Assembly: GCA_949450265.1 (NCBI GenBank) | Contig: CASTMW010000056.1 | Span: forward strand, 1 to 10,043 | Direction: 5' to 3' | DNA from: an uncultured Eggerthellaceae bacterium | GTDB lineage: Bacteria > Actinomycetota > Coriobacteriia > Coriobacteriales > Eggerthellaceae | Length of the DNA stretch: 10,043 nucleotides | Part shown: positions 6,617 to 10,043 of the stretch, piece by piece | Layout of the letters: each line of letters begins with the position of its first letter | How positions within the stretch are numbered: position 1 is the first letter of the stretch | Position numbers and translations under genes: made by a program | The notes under the pieces: generated by a model | Told to the model about the DNA's origin: nothing | Seen by the model: only the letters and a program-made list of their open reading frames with translations | Database searches by the model: none

Positions 6617-6645
6617 AAAAAGAAGCGGCCCGCCTGAGCCGCTTC
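6617..6645 (-). terminator. Terminator-like hairpin between the small gene and mrp
   Basis: The minus strand reads GAAGCGGC, 8 loop bases, GCCGCTTC, then TTTTT (6617-6621). The 8-bp perfect stem can gain a T-G pair. It starts 25 bases after the stop of the upstream small ORF. The U run ends one base before the mrp Shine-Dalgarno repeats, so it is either the small gene's terminator or an attenuator in the mrp leader. No promoter is seen between it and mrp. Confidence 0.72.
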
Positions 6646-6670
6646 ACTTCTTCTCTCTTCGTGCGATGCG

Positions 6671-6964
6671 CTATTTCTCAGATGCGTAGAACATTGCGTC
6701 CTCGAACAGGTCGTGCACCGACTTACCGTCTGCGAAAGGCAGTTCCAAGAACTCGGCGATGGTGGGGACCAGATCGCTCACGTCCACGTAGTGACCCTTA
6801 TCGTTCTTCTGGGAGCAATCCTGAACGCGCCAATAGCGATCGTTCACATCGGTCAAGTAGTAGCATTTGCCATTCACATCCATATAGATGGCATGGTTGG
6901 CATGCAGGTATGGCTGGAGCTCGTCATAGGATATCTCCAATACCTCGCTTGATTTGACTCCCAT
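6671..6964 (-). CDS. Small conserved-looking protein of unknown function (97 aa)
   Basis: I do not recognise this protein. From ATG 6964 it is 97 aa, soluble and acidic, with no signal peptide or membrane segment. The middle is rich in aromatic residues (YMDVNGKCYYLTDVNDRYW, about 27-45) and the C-terminal half looks helical (DVSDLVPTIAEFLELPFADG, then SVHDLFEDAMFY). Two cysteines (near 34 and 49) are too few for a clear metal site. The frame also has an ATG at 6979. The 6964 start is preferred because AAAGGG lies 6 bases upstream (6971-6976), but AAGG before 6979 makes the longer 102-aa form possible. It is the first gene of the minus block, divergent from ispD, and lies 69 bases upstream of mrp with a terminator-like hairpin between. 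Coding is supported by the good ribosome site and tidy boundaries. Function is open. Confidence 0.75.
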   Translation of the reverse strand: MGVKSSEVLEISYDELQPYLHANHAIYMDVNGKCYYLTDVNDRYWRVQDCSQKNDKGHYVDVSDLVPTIAEFLELPFADGKSVHDLFEDAMFYASEK

Positions 6965-6970
6965 GTTCAA

Positions 6971-6976
6971 CCCTTT
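6971..6976 (-). promoter_or_regulatory. Shine-Dalgarno site favouring start 6964 of the small gene
   Basis: AAAGGG on the minus strand, 6 bases before ATG 6964. A competing AAGG 7 bases before ATG 6979 is shorter, so the choice is a preference and not proof. Confidence 0.5.
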
Positions 6977-7082
6977 CATCCGACGACCTTATGCGTACTA
7001 TCTTAGCAAGTTTGCCTGCACCGTGCGCCACGACTTTAGATATTTCTCCGAGCGATCCTGGGGCCTGCGCATGCGCTGGTTG

Positions 7083-7088
7083 TATACT
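7083..7088 (+). promoter_or_regulatory. Possible -10 box for the ispD-ispF-cysS operon
   Basis: TATACT (5 of 6 to TATAAT) lies in the divergent intergenic region, 36 bases before the ispD start. The predicted transcription start is near 7095. No good -35 is found 16-18 bases upstream, so it is weak or needs an activator, and I hold it only tentatively. On the opposite strand TAAGAT (7000-7005) is a similarly weak candidate for the small minus-strand gene. Confidence 0.4.
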
Positions 7089-7114
7089 GGAGAGCATCTG
7101 ACGGACCGCACATT

Positions 7115-7118
7115 GAGG
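7115..7118 (+). promoter_or_regulatory. Shine-Dalgarno site that fixes the ispD start
   Basis: GAGG, 6 bases before ATG 7125. The frame is open back to 6954, but earlier starts would overlap the divergent small gene and lack a ribosome site. The later ATG at 7215 has none either. Confidence 0.65.
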
Positions 7119-7124
7119 ATTGCC

Positions 7125-7976
7125 ATGCCCACCACAATCGACCCTGTGTTCACCCCTGATGTGCTCGCAGCACCCGAGCTCTTAGCGCAAGCGTTCGACT
7201 TCGACGCCCTGCAAATGGCCTCCACGCATCTAACCGGGAAGCTGGACGAGCATCCGAAGACGGCTGCCATGATCCTTGCGGGCGGCACCGGCGAGCGCTT
7301 CGGGCGCGAAGGCGGCAAGCAACTGGTCGAGATAGCTGGCAAGCCCATCTTGACCTGGTCGGCGGAAGCCTTCGATGCCGTGGGTGACATCGGACTCATC
7401 GTGATTGTCTGCCCCGAGGACCGCATCGACGAATACCTCAAGCGCGCCGTGGACCCCTTCCCTTTCGTGACCCCCATCGTGATGGCGCCAGCGGGCCAGA
7501 TTCGCCAAGAATCGGCGTTCCGGGGCCTTGAGTGTGTACCCGATGATTTCGATTACGTGGTGCTCCACGATGGCGCGCGCCCACTCATCACGCCGGATCT
7601 GATCCTGCACACCATCAATACGGTGAAAGGTAACATCGACGTGGACGGGGCGGTCGTCGGGCATCCAGCCATCGACACCTTGAAGATCGTGGAGAACGGC
7701 ATGATCCTGGGCACGCCCGACCGTGCGGTGTTCTGGAACGTGCAAACGCCCCAGGTCTTCCGCACCGGCATCTATCGGCGCGCGCAGCAATCGGCGCTCT
7801 CGGATGGCTTCGTGGGCACCGACGATTCATCGCTGATCGAGAGGTTGGGTGGCACGGTCATGGTGGTCGAAGGCAAGCGCGATAACATCAAGCTCACCGT
7901 GCCCGAAGATTACCTTCTACTGGCTTCTGCCGTGCGCGCCGCCGCCGAGAACGCCATCCCTTCGGAGGAACAGTGA
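7125..7976 (+). CDS. ispD: 2-C-methyl-D-erythritol 4-phosphate cytidylyltransferase IspD
   Basis: IspD joins CTP and methylerythritol 4-phosphate to give CDP-methylerythritol in the non-mevalonate isoprenoid pathway. The protein is 283 aa. The nucleotidyltransferase fold starts at about residue 46 with AAMILAGGTGERFG and GGKQL (63-67). QESAFRGL (128-135), DGARP (149-153), DTLKIV (184-189), QTPQVF (207-212), TDDSSLIE (232-239) and NIKLTVPEDY (254-263) follow. The first 45 residues are an extra N-terminal extension beyond the usual length of about 230. The glycine loop reads LAGGTG, closer to CDP-ribitol pyrophosphorylases (TarI) than to the typical PAAGxG. Because ispF follows with a 4-base overlap, IspD is much the likelier role. 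It is the first gene of the ispD-ispF-cysS operon, and its TGA lies inside the ispF start (GTGA). Confidence 0.92.
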   Translation: MPTTIDPVFTPDVLAAPELLAQAFDFDALQMASTHLTGKLDEHPKTAAMILAGGTGERFGREGGKQLVEIAGKPILTWSAEAFDAVGDIGLIVIVCPEDRIDEYLKRAVDPFPFVTPIVMAPAGQIRQESAFRGLECVPDDFDYVVLHDGARPLITPDLILHTINTVKGNIDVDGAVVGHPAIDTLKIVENGMILGTPDRAVFWNVQTPQVFRTGIYRRAQQSALSDGFVGTDDSSLIERLGGTVMVVEGKRDNIKLTVPEDYLLLASAVRAAAENAIPSEEQ

Positions 7977-8467
7977 ACCCGGCTCGGTTGCGCTGCGGCC
8001 TGGGAATGGACGTGCATGCGCTCGGCAAAGGGCGACCGCTCATCATCGGCGGCGTGACCATCCCCCACGATCGTGGCCTCATCGGGCATTCAGATGCCGA
8101 TGTCCTCGCACATGCCATCGCCGATGCGCTGCTGGGTGCCGCCCGCCTCGGTGACATCGGAAAGCTTTTCCCCGACACCGATCCACGCTATCAAGATGCC
8201 GATTCGCTCGTCTTGCTGGCGTCCACCGCGCAGGTGGTGCGCGATGCGGGCTTTTCCATCGTGGATGTGGATAGCGTGGTGGCAGCCCAGGCTCCCAAAC
8301 TGGCACCCTATCGCGAGCAGATGCGCGCCAACCTGGCCTACGCCATGGGCATCGCGCAGGATAACGTGGGCGTGAAGGCCACCACCACCGAGCGATTGGG
8401 CTTCGAAGGTCGAGAAGAGGGCATCAGCGCCTGGGCGAACTGCATCCTCTACCGTGAAGGAGAATGA
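7973..8467 (+). CDS. ispF: 2-C-methyl-D-erythritol 2,4-cyclodiphosphate synthase IspF
   Basis: IspF cyclises CDP-methylerythritol 2-phosphate to methylerythritol 2,4-cyclodiphosphate with release of CMP. It works as a homotrimer with a zinc at each active site. At 164 aa it is of normal length. Zinc ligands are D13 and H15 (GMDVH) and H47 (in DVLAHAIADALLGA). Also seen are GHSDAD (38-43), GDIGKLFPDTD (60-70), and the C-terminal KATTTERLGFEGREEG (135-150) that binds the cytidine phosphate. The start is GTG 7973, overlapping the ispD stop by 4 bases, with GGAGGA just upstream inside ispD, so translation is coupled. ispE (the kinase step between IspD and IspF) is not in the window. Confidence 0.97.
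   Translation: MNPARLRCGLGMDVHALGKGRPLIIGGVTIPHDRGLIGHSDADVLAHAIADALLGAARLGDIGKLFPDTDPRYQDADSLVLLASTAQVVRDAGFSIVDVDSVVAAQAPKLAPYREQMRANLAYAMGIAQDNVGVKATTTERLGFEGREEGISAWANCILYREGE
8457..8462 (+). promoter_or_regulatory. Shine-Dalgarno site of cysS inside the end of ispF
   Basis: AAGGAG, 6 bases before ATG 8469. It picks this ATG over the in-frame GTG at 8454, which would place the site inside the gene. Confidence 0.75.
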
Positions 8468-8468
8468 G

Positions 8469-9965
<1,497 letters not shown>

Positions 9966-9990
9966 CGAAAAAGAGGGAACTGTACGAACT

Positions 9991-10043
9991 GAACTAGACC
10001 CCAAAAGTGGGACGGTTAAATAAAGTTCTCAAGCGGCCCTCAT
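9991..10043 (-). mobile_element. End of an IS3-family (IS150-like) insertion sequence, cut off by window edge
   Basis: Starting at TG (9991), the bases TGAACTAGACCCCAAAAG and then TGGGACG align without gaps over 25 positions with the general form of IS150-group terminal repeats as I recall them (TG, ACT, ACCC, GGACG). The composition also shifts to AT-richer DNA right after cysS. The minus strand then shows the final codons of an open frame (M-R-A-A-stop, TGA at 10029-10031), which suits an OrfB transposase ending near the terminal repeat. The other end and any target duplication lie outside. Confidence 0.6.
10029..10043 (-). CDS. Last codons of a probable IS3-family transposase (OrfB), partial
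   Basis: Only four codons (M, R, A, A) and a TGA are in the window, read on the minus strand. The call depends entirely on the neighbouring terminal repeat, since OrfB stop codons commonly lie a few tens of bases inside the right repeat. The coding content itself is too short to identify. Confidence 0.3.
   Translation of the reverse strand: MRAA

Noticed and set aside
6954..7124. Longer IspD starting near 6954
   Set aside because: It would overlap the divergent small gene and its leader, has no ribosome site and adds non-conserved residues. ATG 7125 with GAGG is better.
7125..7976. Assignment as TarI (CDP-ribitol pyrophosphorylase) because of the LAGGTG loop
   Set aside because: The 4-base overlap with ispF and the operon ispD-ispF-cysS point to isoprenoid synthesis. 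No teichoic acid genes are nearby.

Overview
The window is GC-rich, gene-dense chromosomal housekeeping DNA. It probably comes from an anaerobic actinobacterium, most likely class Coriobacteriia (Eggerthellaceae-like). This is inferred from the primary sigma factor, which has an actinobacterial-style lysine/alanine tail followed by an acidic stretch; from the Mrp ATPase with an N-terminal four-cysteine motif of the kind seen in anaerobes; from the ispD-ispF-cysS order; and from the overall composition. No 16S or unambiguous species marker is present.

Left block, minus strand, read from about 6979 down to 1: a small unrecognised protein gene, a terminator-like hairpin, mrp (Fe-S carrier/ParA-like ATPase), tRNA-Ala(GGC) with its own promoter and a strong terminator, a SAM-clan riboswitch, metK (SAM synthetase), priA (replication restart helicase, start reassigned to a GTG 19 bases after metK), a good sigma-70-type promoter, rpoD (primary sigma factor), and finally a tRNA-Asn(GTT) with a consensus -10. 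The tRNA-Asn runs off the left edge.

Right block, plus strand, from 7125: a translationally coupled operon ispD-ispF-cysS. ispD and ispF overlap by 4 bases and ispF and cysS are 1 base apart. It covers two steps of the methylerythritol phosphate isoprenoid pathway plus cysteinyl-tRNA synthetase. The two blocks diverge from a short intergenic region at 6965-7124. At the right edge, 25 bases after the cysS stop, lies what looks like the terminal inverted repeat of an IS3-family (IS150-like) insertion sequence, with the last codons of a minus-strand transposase.

The most interesting element is the metK leader (about 5352-5446). It carries the conserved core of the SAM-I/SAM-IV riboswitch clan, but with no visible kink-turn in P2 and no P4. 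It has a perfect 6-base-pair pseudoknot, and its closing helix P1 directly contains the metK Shine-Dalgarno sequence. This predicts a compact translational OFF switch in which SAM blocks its own synthetase, with priA immediately downstream on the same message. No stretch longer than about 160 bases lacks a gene.
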